From Paracyclopina nana (Eukaryota; Arthropoda; Copepoda; Cyclopoida; Cyclopettidae): a stretch of 64,000 nucleotides of DNA. This document shows positions 13,201 to 28,156 of the stretch, one piece after another; position 1 is the stretch's first letter; each line of letters begins with the position of its first letter. The stretch covers positions 6,076,001 through 6,140,000 of the forward strand of contig JAGUCH010000003.1 in NCBI GenBank assembly GCA_019096065.1. The letters run 5' to 3'. The notes under the pieces are model-generated. The model ran no database searches and was not told the DNA's origin. It saw only the letters and a program-made list of their open reading frames with translations. A program made the translations under genes and the position numbers.

Positions 13201-14226
13201 GCTACTTGTGGATCCTATAGCAAAATCGAGGTCGTCAGTGGAAAGGCAACTTAACATAGATGAACCCTCGCCAGATGGCTGCGGAATTGAGGGTATCACC
13301 ACTTCCTCTTTTACGTTTTCGGTCATCGTTGGAGTTCCTGTTGGCATGGGAATTACCGGTCTAGTGTCGTTGGTGATCAGCACATCATCATCACCCTTCG
13401 GCATTGGAACAACAGGAGAGCTGGCGCTTAAATTCAAGCAACTGCCAGTTGGCTGAGGAACTGTTAATACTGCAGAGGCCTCGGGTAGATCCTCAGCTAT
13501 GCTCTGCAAATCCCCACCTATCAGAGATTTCCTTCTGTTCCAGTCTCTCTTCTTTCTAGGAGGCCGCTTAGGACCAACTCCCCCTTGTGGTTGCGCTTGG
13601 TCTTCCTCCGCAAGCTTATTGAGTTTGGCACTTAGCTCAGCGGCATCTATTTGCTCGTCGAAACCCGATGTTAGCGAAGACCTGCTACCCATTTTGCTGC
13701 CTCTTTTGCTTCGTGGTGGAGGCTTTGGAGTCCACTCTGCTGCTGACGACTTCAACTTTGGAGGCAAACTGGCTCCCCTCTGCAACCTAATTGGAAGCTG
13801 TTGTACCTCATCAGTGTTCATGTAGCTTGGCTGCTGCTCCATTTCGTTTGCATAAGTTGGCTGTTCATGGCATTGGTTGGCATAGCAGGGCTGTTCCGTA
13901 GGTGGTGGCTGCTGGTGTAAGCTCTGAGATGAGGTTATCACGTCTGGTCGGGGTTGGAGTCCATCTTGGCATTGAAGTGCAGTTCGTGAAGTGACATCTG
14001 GCTGTTGTTGCCAAGGATTAAAGGCCATGAGTGGGTACATAGGACTATGCGGCTGGGGTGGAGATCCAAAGGCAACAGAGTGAGGCCTCGTGGCCTCGTC
14101 CATCATGACAAAAATCTGCTGACCAGACCTCATTTGGTTGGGCGGCACCATCATGAACATAGGCCGATTGCTTGCCTCGTCCATCCTGAACGGGACTAGG
14201 CCGTAGGGGGTCCATTGTTGAGACAT
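1294..14226 (-). CDS. RNF31: HOIP/RNF31-type RBR E3 ubiquitin ligase, LUBEL-like giant form
   Basis: Catalytic ligase expected to make linear (Met1) ubiquitin chains in NF-kB/immune signalling and proteotoxic stress. Thirteen phase-consistent exons: 14226-11971, 11912-11681, 10248-10056, 9955-9874, 8843-5673, 5512-5363, 5288-5025, 4966-4808, 4492-4178, 4113-3916, 3863-3585, 2266-2177, then 2118-1559 joined to 1498-1294 by a 60-bp intron. About 2,717 aa. Order: long Pro/acidic region; a PUB domain crossing exons 1-2 (ends [11 protein letters not shown], then [14 protein letters not shown]); a B-box-like zinc finger (about 1030-1067); one RanBP2/NZF finger ([11 protein letters not shown], about 1552); UBA-like exons; RING1 ([10 protein letters not shown]), IBR ([12 protein letters not shown]), RING2 with predicted catalytic Cys near 2517 in KGGCMHFTC; and a C-terminal LDD. 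Human HOIP is 1,072 aa; the size resembles insect LUBEL. The 4807-4493 junction is the least certain. Confidence 0.93.
2455..2948. mobile_element. hAT-like MITE built of CCCGA motif arrays
   Basis: A 494-bp element in the 1.3-kb HOIP intron (3584-2267). Ends are inverted copies of TAGAGGTGTATCGGGC, and the exact 8-bp duplication GTTCTCAG lies at 2447-2454 and 2949-2956. The outer thirds are arrays of GCCCGA / GGGCTTTTTCGGGC motifs in opposite orientations; the centre is AT-rich. It has no coding capacity. An 8-bp target duplication is characteristic of the hAT superfamily. Confidence 0.85.
2996..3440. mobile_element. hAT-like MITE built of TGGCTATTTTT motif arrays
   Basis: A 445-bp element 40 bp away from the previous one in the same intron. 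Ends are inverted CAGGGTGACCAGA, a hAT-style terminus. Flanks AATCAAACT and AATTCAAACT look like a target duplication that has gained one base. The subterminal regions repeat TGGCTATTTTT in both orientations. No coding capacity. Confidence 0.7.
8900..8908 (-). CDS. Alternative three-codon first exon of the HOIP/LUBEL gene
   Basis: ATG TTC AAT is followed by a near-consensus donor GTAAGTGTG and a 56-bp intron that ends at the same phase-0 acceptor (8844) used by the long exon. Translation would begin MFN and continue into [12 protein letters not shown]. The sequence upstream (8910-9340) is otherwise gene-free and could hold the promoter. This is a candidate second short isoform; a micro-exon this small cannot be proved from DNA alone. 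Confidence 0.4.
9381..9842 (-). CDS. Alternative first coding exon of the HOIP/LUBEL gene (154 codons, proline-rich)
   Basis: An ATG at 9842 opens 154 codons ending in a good donor (CTCG followed by GTAATG) in phase 0. This fits the phase-0 acceptor of the large exon at 8843. The peptide is basic and proline-rich, with two PTPPLRRRR repeats and several [14 protein letters not shown] SH3-ligand-like stretches. It starts immediately downstream of the upstream exon that ends at 9874, and no acceptor in the right phase precedes it, so it reads best as an alternative first exon. It would give a HOIP isoform without the PUB domain. RNA evidence is absent here; the reading is structural. Confidence 0.55.
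10380..10935. repeat. Motif-rich inverted-repeat region in a HOIP intron
   Basis: Within intron 2 (11680-10249) a motif close to ACCATGACAAACCGT..CAGGTCCT occurs near 10474-10510, and an inverted diverged copy occurs near 10829-10862; shorter ACCAGG/ACGGTA fragments recur between. The layout resembles the motif-array MITEs nearby, but I could not find matched termini or a target duplication. Confidence 0.4.
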
Positions 14227-14500
14227 TGAGCTCTTTAGGTGCACTTCATGCTGTTGCAAAAGTCAAGCTGACGATCAGCTTAAGCAATGCTTCTTCACCT
14301 TGAGCCTGAGGAGGAAAGCCGAGCGCGGACTGTTCATAGGAAGAAGCGTTGGCAAACGCGCAAGTAGCGAAAGGAAGGTCTCTCTCGCACTTGTTGGTGC
14401 TCCGAATGTATCTTGAGCGTTGGCAGAATTTGCTTTTTTTTGGAAACCACGAAATACTAACTTCATCACAGATACTATCACTTTGAGTAGCAAATGCTAC

Positions 14501-15615
14501 TTAGGATTCACTTTTTATTTCCTGTTTTGGAGGAGCTTCTGTTGCTCCATCTGAGAGCAAGAATAAATCCGAGTCATCAAGCAAGTATTCTTCAGGGGTT
14601 CCTCTTAGCAAAGAAGTGTCGATGTAATCAACTCCCCTGATTTCCAAATTTGGGAATATGTCTAACAACATCAAACACAACATATTGATATCCTTAATGT
14701 GATCCTACAACCAAATGAATATTAACTACGGTATTTAAAGACGAGTTTCAATTATCTCAAGTAATTACCATATCTCTCATGACGAGTGTCTTTAGTCGAA
14801 ATAGTCTCCAAATGCATTCGATTCCATTCCAGTTGAGGTTTCTACATCCAGATATATCTAAGTATTCTAAACTGTTTGCATATTCTCCTGTAATTCGGTC
14901 CATGCACCACGCATTGATATTTGGAGAGTAGCTGATGTCTAAATGTTTCAAGTAGATCAAGTTCCTAAGATTGGAAAAGCCTTCATAAATTAGCACAGAA
15001 TCCGAGGCATCAATGGCTTCAATGTTATATCCAGGCTCGTATGAGTTTGGAAGGGTAGTGGAATACATCCCTTCGACCCATTTGGTCTGGCCTTTAAAGC
15101 GGACGCTGCAACCTCGAGCTATGAGAAAATAAGCGGCTGAAAGGTCCGGGCCTAGTGCCAGCAATCGTTCTCGATCGAACCTTTGACTTTCGATCATTTT
15201 TTTGTAATTTTTTATCTTTCTGAAATTGAAATACAATTGAAACCATTAAAAAAAGAAGCTGCCAATGTCTTTGCATCACTTACTTGTAATTTGCATAGTA
15301 AAGTGGCTCATTTGCCCAAGCAAAGTAAGGAAAAGTCGTCACTCCGTACCAATCCGTAAGATTGAATCTTTCCCAACTGAATCCAGTGCTCAATGCAGTT
15401 TCTTCCGCCAATATTCTTGAGGGAGCATAAAAGGTCTCCTTAACCACAGCCACTTCATTTTTTGGCTCCCACTTGATCAGCTTTTTGTCTTCGATAGCTC
15501 GTAGTCGCTTTTCTTGGTCTTTGGTTGTGTCGTGGCCCCACCAGAATATGGTACGGCAAGAAGAGGAATGGCAGCCATTGCGGCTGAATAACCTTAGAAC
15601 TGGTTGATGCAGCAT
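14501..15615 (-). CDS. DMAC2: DMAC2/ATP5SL-like leucine-rich mitochondrial protein
   Basis: Member of the ATP synthase subunit s / DMAC2 family; DMAC2 assists assembly of the distal membrane arm of respiratory complex I. Exons 15615-15284, 15219-14769 and 14704-14501 are phase-consistent and give about 328 aa. The chosen ATG starts MLHQPVLRLFSRNG, a plausible cleavable mitochondrial presequence. An in-frame ATG exists at 15762, but that would overlap the SMU1 stop codon. The mature part holds the family's conserved block (YNIEAIDASDSVLIYEGF) followed by LRR-like repeats (LKHLDISYSPNI, LEYLDISGC). Vertebrate DMAC2 is near 257 aa, so the N-terminal part and the acidic tail are longer here. The paralogue ATP5S/DMAC2L is the alternative identity. 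Confidence 0.8.
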
Positions 15616-15749
15616 TTTCACTAGGCTGCGGTTTTGTTTACTTCGGTCGATGTCGGAACTTTCGTTCTCCTCCGCAACTTTTTGGAAATGTAAACAATCA
15701 CCAAACCCTCTACAATTTCGGAATTTTTTATTTCTCAAGCAATTTCTTA

Positions 15750-19487
<3,738 letters not shown>

Positions 19488-19960
19488 CCTGGGGGAGCTC
19501 CTCCTTGATTATCGATTCTGTTTTAATTAGAGACTAATCAATGTTTTGTGTTTACATTTACAAATCCGGCGTCAATACTTGCTGAGTTAACTGATCGAAA
19601 TACGCTCGATCTGATTCTTGGTTTTTAATGTCGCAAAAAAAAGTTTCATTTTGTTGTTAAGCTATTGCATATTTTATAGTTTCATTGTAATGAAAAATTT
19701 CAAAGGATTGTGATAAAATTATTTCAATTTAGAATTTAATTGAGGGTTGAATTAAATCTGGCTTCTAAAAGCCTAAGTTTTTTAGATCGCTGACTCTCAA
19801 ACTGTTGCTCGTTAATGTTAAAAAGGAATTCTTGTTTTGCCTAAACTTTTCAAAGATAGCGAGCACTGCGACGGTCGTCTGGAAGTAATTTATGAAACTT
19901 GTTCTTCTCCGCACTTTGTACTTAGCCACTCCTGAAGCGATAAGGGGCCAGGAAAAAATC
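19488..19960. promoter_or_regulatory. Shared divergent upstream region of SMU1 and ALDH2
   Basis: The 473 bp between the two start codons must hold both promoters. It is AT-rich, with an upstream in-frame ATG for ALDH2 at 19892; I prefer 19961 because it yields a standard presequence and the right total length. No TATA box is obvious. Confidence 0.5.
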
Positions 19961-21810
19961 ATGTTGTCTACTCTGCGAACCATTGTCAAGCCTTCATTCG
20001 GGCGTCAATTGGCAGCCCTGTCATCAGTCCCAAAGCCTCAGCCCATAGAAAAGCCTGACATTAAGTATACTGGGGTAATTGCGCCAAATACTCAATTTAA
20101 TTTACTTCCGTTACAAAAGCAATTGTATTGTAGATTTTTATCAATAATGAGTGGCAAGAATCTGCATCCGGCAAAACTTTTGCTACCATCAATCCTGCAA
20201 CTGAGGAGAAAATTGTGGACGTTCAGGAAGGTGACAAGGCTGATGTGGATCGAGCTGTCAAGGCTGCAACTAAAGCCTTTGCACTTGGATCCCAATGGAG
20301 GACCATGGATGCTTCTGACCGAGGAATGTTGCTCCATAGGCTCGCAGATCTTATTGAGCGTGATGCCAACTACTTGGCTGTAAGTTTACTCAAATGCTGC
20401 CCTCACTGCTATTGCGCTACTACGTCCAAATAATCTTGTTTAGTCCCTTGAAACATTGGACAACGGCAAGCCATTCACTGCTTCCTTCCACGCTGATGTG
20501 GCCCTTTCTGTGAAATGCTACCGTTACTATGCTGGTTGGGCTGACAAAAACCACGGCAAAGTTTTGCCCGTAGATGGCAACCTTTTCACATACACCCGCC
20601 ATGAACCTGTCGGTGTATGTGGCCAAATCATCCCCTGGAACTTCCCTTTGCTCATGCAAGCCTGGAAATTGGGACCAGCTTTGGCTACTGGCAATTGTGT
20701 CATCATGAAATTGGCAGAGCAAACACCTCTTACTGGTCTCTATGTGGCTGAATTGGCCAAAGAGGCTGGATTTCCTCCTGGTGTCATTAACGTTATTCCT
20801 GGTTATGGTCCGACAGCTGGTGCAGCAATTGCTAATCATTCTGGAATTGACAAAGTAGCCTTCACTGGCTCCACTGAAGTTGGCAAGATTATCCAAAGGG
20901 CAGCTGCTGACAACATAAAGAGAGTCACGCTTGAACTTGGAGGCAAAAGTCCCACAATAGTTCTTGCTGATGCTGACTTGGATCAGGCAGTGGAATCTGC
21001 TCATTTTGGGCTCTTCTTTAACATGGTATGCCATGATCATATTTTATTTTTAAAATAAAATTAACGCATAATATTCAGGGCCAATGCTGTTGTGCTGCCA
21101 GTCGATTGATGGTTGAAGAGAGCATCTATGACGAGTTTGTGGAGCGCTCTGTTGAGCGAGCCAAGAAAAGGACTGTTGGCAATCCATTTGATCCACGCAA
21201 TGAACAAGGGCCACAAGTCGATAAAGAGCAATTTGACAAGATTCTGGGGTATATCGAGGCTGGCAAAGCTGAGGGTGCAAGGCTCATGACGGGTGGTGAA
21301 AGGGCTTCTGATAAGGGATACTTCATTCAGGTGCCGAGAAACATATCTTAAATTACGTTTGAACCATTTATATTCCATCAAATCCATCACTTGTAGCCGA
21401 CTGTTTTTGCTGATGTATCAGATGACATGAAAATCTGCAGAGAAGAAATTTTCGGACCTGTGCAGTCCATTCAAAAGTTCAAAACTTTGGATGAAGCTGC
21501 TGAGAGAGCCAATCGAAGCAACTACGGACTCGCTGCTGCAGTTTTTAGCAAGGATAATGACAGGTCCACTTATCTTGCTCACGCACTTAGAGCTGGAACT
21601 GTCTGGTAAGCATTATTTTTCAACATATTACATTGCTGCCGATCATTTGAAATATTTCCTAGGATTAACACTTACAACGCCTTCTCCATGGCTGCTCCTT
21701 TTGGAGGCTACAAGGAATCTGGATCTGGACGTGAGCTTGGAGAATATGGCTTGGAAGCGTACACTGAAGTGAAAACTGTGACTATGGCCATGTCTAGAAA
21801 ATGCAGCTAA
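19961..21810 (+). CDS. ALDH2: Mitochondrial aldehyde dehydrogenase (ALDH2/ALDH1B type)
   Basis: NAD-dependent oxidation of aldehydes to acids in the mitochondrial matrix. Exons 19961-20074, 20134-20379, 20444-21025, 21079-21330, 21397-21605 and 21663-21810 join in phase to 516 aa, against 517 in human ALDH2. The N terminus [17 protein letters not shown] is an amphipathic presequence. Visible landmarks are [19 protein letters not shown] at the NAD site, the general-base Glu in LELGGKSP, the catalytic Cys run in [17 protein letters not shown] and the C-terminal [18 protein letters not shown]. All catalytic residues are present. An AATAAA signal follows at about 21868. It converges with PSMC4, whose stop is 150 bp away on the other strand. 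Confidence 0.97.
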
Positions 21811-21960
21811 GCATCTCAAATGCTCAAACACATGTGAAAAATGCTATTTTTATGCATACCCGATGATAATAAATTCGTTTTATGAAAAACCTTCGAGGCT
21901 CGCTTTTTATTGTTTGTATCAAGATTAATGTGTATTATGGACGAAAGAATCCAAACTAGA

Positions 21961-23342
<1,382 letters not shown>

Positions 23343-23530
23343 GGTTCCTTCAAATATTTTCGGTCTGCTGACGCTGCCGAATGAATAAGCAACTTTTGCT
23401 TTGAAAATGTCGCAACTTGAATTTGACGGCAAATCACACAACCTTTCACAATTCAAAGCAAATTTCGGAAACATCCGAAAACTAATACCCCAACCTTTGC
23501 ATCAAACGTAAACATAAGAATTTGCGTTAG

Positions 23531-23788
23531 CAGTGCTGCCAGATGCGGCGGTTTTACGCCGCAGCGGCTACTTTTGTGAGTGCAGCGGCGACTTCACCCT
23601 AAAAAAAACTTAAATTCGGCTATTTTTTGTTGAATTTGCGGCGTTTTTTCAGATTCATGACATTTAGTTCAGCGGTGTTTTTTGAGCAAATTTGCACAAA
23701 CCCGGCGATTTTAGGCCAAACTTAACGCCGATCCCGGCTACTTTTGACAAAAGTGCAGCGTCTTTTAATGAAAAAAATCTGGCATCTG
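23531..23788. mobile_element. hAT-like MITE in the PSMC4 divergent promoter
   Basis: 258 bp, bounded by the exact 8-bp duplication TGCGTTAG at 23523-23530 and 23789-23796. Ends are CAGTGCTGCCAGAT and the inverse of CAGATGCCAGAT, matching except for a small indel, with the CAG start typical of hAT. The interior repeats GCGGCTACTTTTG / CGGCGATTTT motifs. It ends 25 bp before the start codon at 23822 and lies 189 bp upstream of the PSMC4 start. Confidence 0.85.
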
Positions 23789-23821
23789 TGCGTTAGTACA
23801 ACATAGTGCAGAATAACGAAG

Positions 23822-26071
23822 ATGAGGCTTTATTCCAAATTATTCTTCACAGTTGCTCAACGTGGCTTCTCATCGTGTGTTCTGCCGTACACTGAGAGGA
23901 TCAATGGTTTGGCACGCTTGCCAATTTCTGGCGTTGTTCACACACCGTTCCTTGAAAACAATTATCCTAATTATTTTAAAAGTAAAGAAGAGTTGTTACC
24001 ATTAATTGCCCTTAAAGAAGCTGCCAAGCAAAATGCAACTAGTGGATTGCCTAAACTTTTTGCTTTGGACAAGCGTTTAAGCGTATTTGCTCGAGATTTC
24101 ATGCAGGCCAATGACATCTCTGAGTTTCTTAAAGGTCACGTTAAAAAAATACTAGTAGAAGAAAAACCTTATCATAATGCCTTATACCATTGGCTAAATG
24201 TGACCATTGATTTTTATGAAGAGTATGTTGCTAGTGAAGCGAAAAGTGAAGATGAACTCTTGAGCCTGATCGAAAAACATCAGCTAGACTTGGATTGGGT
24301 GGCAAGTGAGCTCACGAAGCACAATCTTCAGCTTAACTTCGAAGACTTGTTTGCGGCAGTGATAGCTTTAAACCTGTGGCCCCAAAAATACACCTACGAT
24401 GCAAGGGTGAAAACTACCGGGCCTAATGATAGGCATCGTTCAGAATTCATTGGATTTGTCGAAAAAATTGAAGCTTTGTCAATTCAAAGGAAAGGCGTTG
24501 TAGTGAATGCTGACGCTGAATGCCAAGCATTGACAATATGGCACAAATTATTGCTGTCTAAGGCATGGACCCAAGTCCACCTGAACGGCATTGGTGTACC
24601 GCTAAGTGGATGGAAGTTTCCTACTGCGCTCCTTGATAAAGTTGCCAATGCTGCAAACGAAGACGGAGGGAGAAGATTTTTCTCCAAAATTGTCCCATCA
24701 GACCTATTAGATTTGTGCCGCATTCTATGCAGTCTTAGGGATCTTCCTGGCTCTTTCCACAAATACTATGCACTATACAAGCTCTTCGAATATGTGGACT
24801 ACTATTCCGTAGATGAGGTTGGGGTGATTTGCAAGGCATTTTATAGTCATGCCATCAAAGCTCCAAGTGCTCATCCGATTTCTGTGGATCTGGCAAGAAA
24901 GATATTGCAAAAAATGATCGATTCAGCTGATCCTATCATGGACAGAAGTATTCGCTGGATTGATGACTATATCGGACCTCTAATGTCAAAAGTAGCCACA
25001 GGTACAGAAATTAAGCAACTCCAGCGGAGCATGTTACAGAGCCAAAACTTAAGCATTGGTTCATTGATCAGAATCGCTGGCCTCGGTAACCTCGAAGACA
25101 CAGATGAACGATTTTGTGCGCTGCTTCATGAAAAGCTGGTCGATTGTTCTCAAAGTGATCTACAAACCGTGTGCAGCCCAGAAATTAGTAAATTGCTACT
25201 GCTCTTGGGTATGAATTACCTGAGAGATGACTCTGGATTGATTAAGAAAAAGATGATTGAAAGGACCAAAGACATAATTGAAACCTCATCAGGAAAAAGT
25301 TCTGCAAATGCTTTGATAATGGCTCAATTTGCATACCACGGAATTTTTGATGAGGATTTATGCAAAGCCTTCCTATCTGATGACCGAATTTTTTTCACCA
25401 ATTCTAAGGGCGAAACTGAATTGAAAAGATCTCTGATCTATGACAACCCATCAGATATCTTAAAATCTTCCTTAGCCAGCTTTTTCGGACTACTCAAAGC
25501 TTCCTCTCCACATGCTGCATTTGTTCAACTAAGCCAAAAAAGTGCAGAAAGCGTGCTAAGTTGGTACGATATTCTTCCACCATCAAAGTGTCACGACTTC
25601 GATGATAACCCTTTAAAGAAAATATGGATCACAGTTGGGAAGAGCTTGCCTGAGATTGTCAAGTCTGTGGCTGGAATGGAGTCTGATGATGATCCAAATG
25701 ACTACATAGTAGAAACGGCAATTCTACCCTACAATGGCTTCACTGATTACGTGTTTTGCTTGAATGGCGATGATCAATTGCAGAGGCTACCTGACTCCTA
25801 CCGAAAAGAATCGTCGTGCTACGTGAGATCAATCCCAGAAGAGTACAAATATCTCAGTTGGAAAACTATCACATTTGTGTACCCCCAAAAGATGAAAACG
25901 TTTCATCCTCTTACACATGACCATCAGCTAAACTACCTTAGAGTAAGACAAAATCTAGGATATGGAGTGAATCTTTTCAATTTCGGATGTTACAGTCCAA
26001 GCGATGTTGGTGTCGCCACAGAGGATCTCAGATCTATGGTCAATGCTATCATTCGCAAGAAGGTTGCGTGA
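23822..26071 (+). CDS. Unplaced large mitochondrial-type helical protein with a RAP-like C terminus
   Basis: Single exon, 749 aa, not confidently assigned to a family. The start MRLYSKLFFTVAQRGFSS looks like a mitochondrial presequence. The body is Leu-rich and predicted helical with no transmembrane stretch. The C terminus contains LRVRQNLGYGVNLFNFG, which resembles the R..L...GY.V core of RAP domains found in FASTK-family mitochondrial RNA-binding proteins. That resemblance, the length and the helical-repeat look make a diverged FASTK-like protein my best guess, at low confidence. The frame is uninterrupted and the codon use matches neighbours, so the gene is real. Its upstream 5' region is mostly the MITE at 23531-23788. 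Confidence 0.75.
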   Translation: MRLYSKLFFTVAQRGFSSCVLPYTERINGLARLPISGVVHTPFLENNYPNYFKSKEELLPLIALKEAAKQNATSGLPKLFALDKRLSVFARDFMQANDISEFLKGHVKKILVEEKPYHNALYHWLNVTIDFYEEYVASEAKSEDELLSLIEKHQLDLDWVASELTKHNLQLNFEDLFAAVIALNLWPQKYTYDARVKTTGPNDRHRSEFIGFVEKIEALSIQRKGVVVNADAECQALTIWHKLLLSKAWTQVHLNGIGVPLSGWKFPTALLDKVANAANEDGGRRFFSKIVPSDLLDLCRILCSLRDLPGSFHKYYALYKLFEYVDYYSVDEVGVICKAFYSHAIKAPSAHPISVDLARKILQKMIDSADPIMDRSIRWIDDYIGPLMSKVATGTEIKQLQRSMLQSQNLSIGSLIRIAGLGNLEDTDERFCALLHEKLVDCSQSDLQTVCSPEISKLLLLLGMNYLRDDSGLIKKKMIERTKDIIETSSGKSSANALIMAQFAYHGIFDEDLCKAFLSDDRIFFTNSKGETELKRSLIYDNPSDILKSSLASFFGLLKASSPHAAFVQLSQKSAESVLSWYDILPPSKCHDFDDNPLKKIWITVGKSLPEIVKSVAGMESDDDPNDYIVETAILPYNGFTDYVFCLNGDDQLQRLPDSYRKESSCYVRSIPEEYKYLSWKTITFVYPQKMKTFHPLTHDHQLNYLRVRQNLGYGVNLFNFGCYSPSDVGVATEDLRSMVNAIIRKKVA

Positions 26072-26103
26072 TTTTAACGTGAGTGTGTTGCGAAACTAAA
26101 ATG

Positions 26104-26585
26104 TAGTGATGGAACGAGCCGGAAATTTTCAGCTTGATCAAGCTTCAAGCTTTTTGAAAAGTGTTCGAGCGATCCCAAGCTTTTGAAAATTATTATCAAG
26201 CTTTTTCAAGCTCAAAATTTCACATTTCAAGCTTTTTTCAAGCTTTTCACTTTTTTAGAATTTTAACATAAAAAATGGCGATTAGTCACCAGATTTGACA
26301 AAATTACCCAAAAAGCGCAAATAATGACAGATATAGCTTTAACTTAGATTTAAGTTGTCCCCCAAGTATTAGTTAATTTTAAAATCAGCCCTTTTTGTTT
26401 AGATTAAAAATGGATTAAGGTTTTTTTTGGGTGTCAAGCTTTTTCAAGCTTTGCGTTTTTGGGTTTCAAGCTTTTTCAAGCTTTTCAAAATTTGGTTCGA
26501 GCGATCCCAAGCTTTTTGCTTATGTAGCTCAAGCTGGGTTTCAGCTTCAAGCTTTCAAGCCAAGCTGAAACTCGTTCCATCACTA
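26104..26585. mobile_element. hAT-like MITE built of CAAGCTTTTT arrays
   Basis: 482 bp with inverted ends TAGTGATGGAACGAG and the exact 8-bp duplication CTAAAATG at 26096-26103 and 26586-26593. The interior is dominated by TTCAAGCTTTTT repeats, which are themselves palindromic at AAGCTT. It lies between the stop of the 749-aa gene and the CCDC59 start. No coding capacity. Confidence 0.88.
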
Positions 26586-26684
26586 CTAAAATGTAAACAA
26601 AAGAGTACGCAAAATAAAACGTGAAATCGCGAACTTGTCTAACTTTAATTTTGGCAACCGTTTTAATTGATTCTCCAAGCCAAA

Positions 26685-27281
26685 ATGAGTTCTGCCTCAG
26701 AAAAACCAGCGTTTGACAAGAAAAAATGGAGGAATCAAAAGTACAGCAAAAAAGTCAAAGGTGAATTTTTTTTAAGTCGTTCAAAACAGTATTGTAATAC
26801 TTGTTCTGCCCATTTTAGTTGATCAATGGCAGGAGAAAAGGAAGAAGTACATTCAAGGAAAATACTTCCGAATGTTGCAAAAAGATGGAAAGCTCAATAA
26901 TCCAAATTTAGAGCCAATAGGCAAGGCCACTACATCAAAACGGTAACAAAAAAGTGACAAACTTGCTTGTGAGGATGATGATTTTTTTTCTGGTGTTTTA
27001 GAGAGACGAGATTAGAGGACAAAGACACAAAAAATCAACAGCCCAAGAAAAGTTTTCGCCAAGCTAAGGAAGACTTTGAACGGAGAAAAAAGGTAGCAGA
27101 AAACAAGCAAAAGTCTGACGAACGAAAAAAGAAATATCTGGAAAGGCAGGCTGCTATTGAAAATTACAAGCACAAAAAGGCAGAGAGGTACAAGGTTCTT
27201 AGTCGGAAAACCAAGAAAGGTCAGCCATTGATGGCTGGCAGAATGGAAATGCTTTTGGAGAAAATAAAAGCATCGTCTTGA
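26685..27281 (+). CDS. CCDC59: rRNA-processing protein CCDC59/TAP26 (Fyv7 family)
   Basis: Small basic nucleolar protein of the Fyv7/TAP26 family, linked to pre-rRNA processing. Exons 26685-26760, 26819-26942 and 27002-27281 give 159 aa in phase. Recognised from the N-terminal FDKKKWRNQKYSKKV, the conserved RKKYIQGKYFRMLQKDGK segment, the long Lys/Glu coiled coil, and the terminal RYKVLSRKTKKGQPLMAGRM, which is the family's hallmark. Charged composition (very Lys-rich) is normal for this group. Its promoter region contains the MITE at 26104-26585. Confidence 0.85.
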
Positions 27282-27415
27282 TCAATGTAGACCCTGTTTT
27301 GTGGTGGAATATTGAATATTTATTTCTCTTGAGGTGTGTGTGGTCATGGCATAAAACGACATATATTTACACAAAATCATTACATTTAGAACTCAAGAAA
27401 TGTAGCATTCATACG

Positions 27416-28156
27416 CTATTTCAGGGCCATAGCAATTATTTTACAATGATGTGAATCCTCTTCCATCGTTTTTATCATGAACCTCGCCACATCTGCTCTT
27501 CTAATCAAAGCTGATGCCCCTTCAATGCACCAATCTTCCTTTGTTTGAAAGTCATGAGTTGTCTCAGGGCCATTTTTTAGGACACCTGGGAGAACCACTG
27601 TGTAGCTCAAGTTGTTTTGCTGCTCAAGGTACTTTTCTGCTTCTCTCATATTGTCAAGGATCGGGCCAATAAAAAATGAATTAACTATCCTGACATACCA
27701 TGGTGCTTTTGATCTTGAAGTCGGCTCAGAGTAAGCAGAGTGCATGAGAATTAGTCGTCTGCATCCATTTTCAATTTGATGCAATGCTTCAGACACCGAT
27801 TTTGTAAAATCGAGATAGCCGCTGCAAGTGGAATTGTCTTGATAACCCTTCATTTTCACTTTAAATAATAAGATTGCTTACGTGCTCCCTGGTTTGAAAC
27901 CTAGAGTGGACATGATTGCATCCACTTCATGTAGCTGAGGGGCAAGCATGTTGCTGTCAAAAATATTGTCCACCTTGGCAATTTCAAGATTCTCATTATC
28001 GATAACTGACTTGTCTCCTAGCTTCTCAATCTCTCCTTTGAGCTTCTCGGCATTTCTCACTATAGCCTTTACTTGGTGGCCTTTTTTCAATGCTTGGGCC
28101 ATTAGGAGCAGCCCAGTTTTTCCTGATGCTCCAAATATGACTATTTTTTTCGACAT
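27416..28156 (-). CDS. NAD(P)-binding flavin reductase / biliverdin reductase B-like protein, copy 1
   Basis: Atypical short-chain-dehydrogenase fold (NmrA/BLVRB-like), likely an NADPH-dependent reductase or redox sensor; substrate unknown. Exons 28156-27882 and 27821-27416 give 226 aa. The N-terminal Rossmann motif is IFGASGKTG, followed by VKAIVRNAEKL (the Arg that binds the NADPH phosphate) and VDAIMSTLGF. Exon 2 carries the YTVVLPGVLKNGPET block and the C-terminal ADVARFMIKTMEE, both typical of the NmrA-like group. There is an adjacent paralogue on the same strand with the same intron position and phase. The N terminus is chosen at MSKK, shared by both copies. Confidence 0.85.

Noticed and set aside
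14275..14493. 72-codon minus-strand frame just upstream of the HOIP start
   Set aside because: No domain and no in-phase join to the first HOIP exon was found; it is more likely 5' UTR or promoter.
20420..21040. 206-codon minus-strand frame
   Set aside because: Antisense to ALDH2 exon 3, whose catalytic motifs are on the plus strand. No domain of its own.
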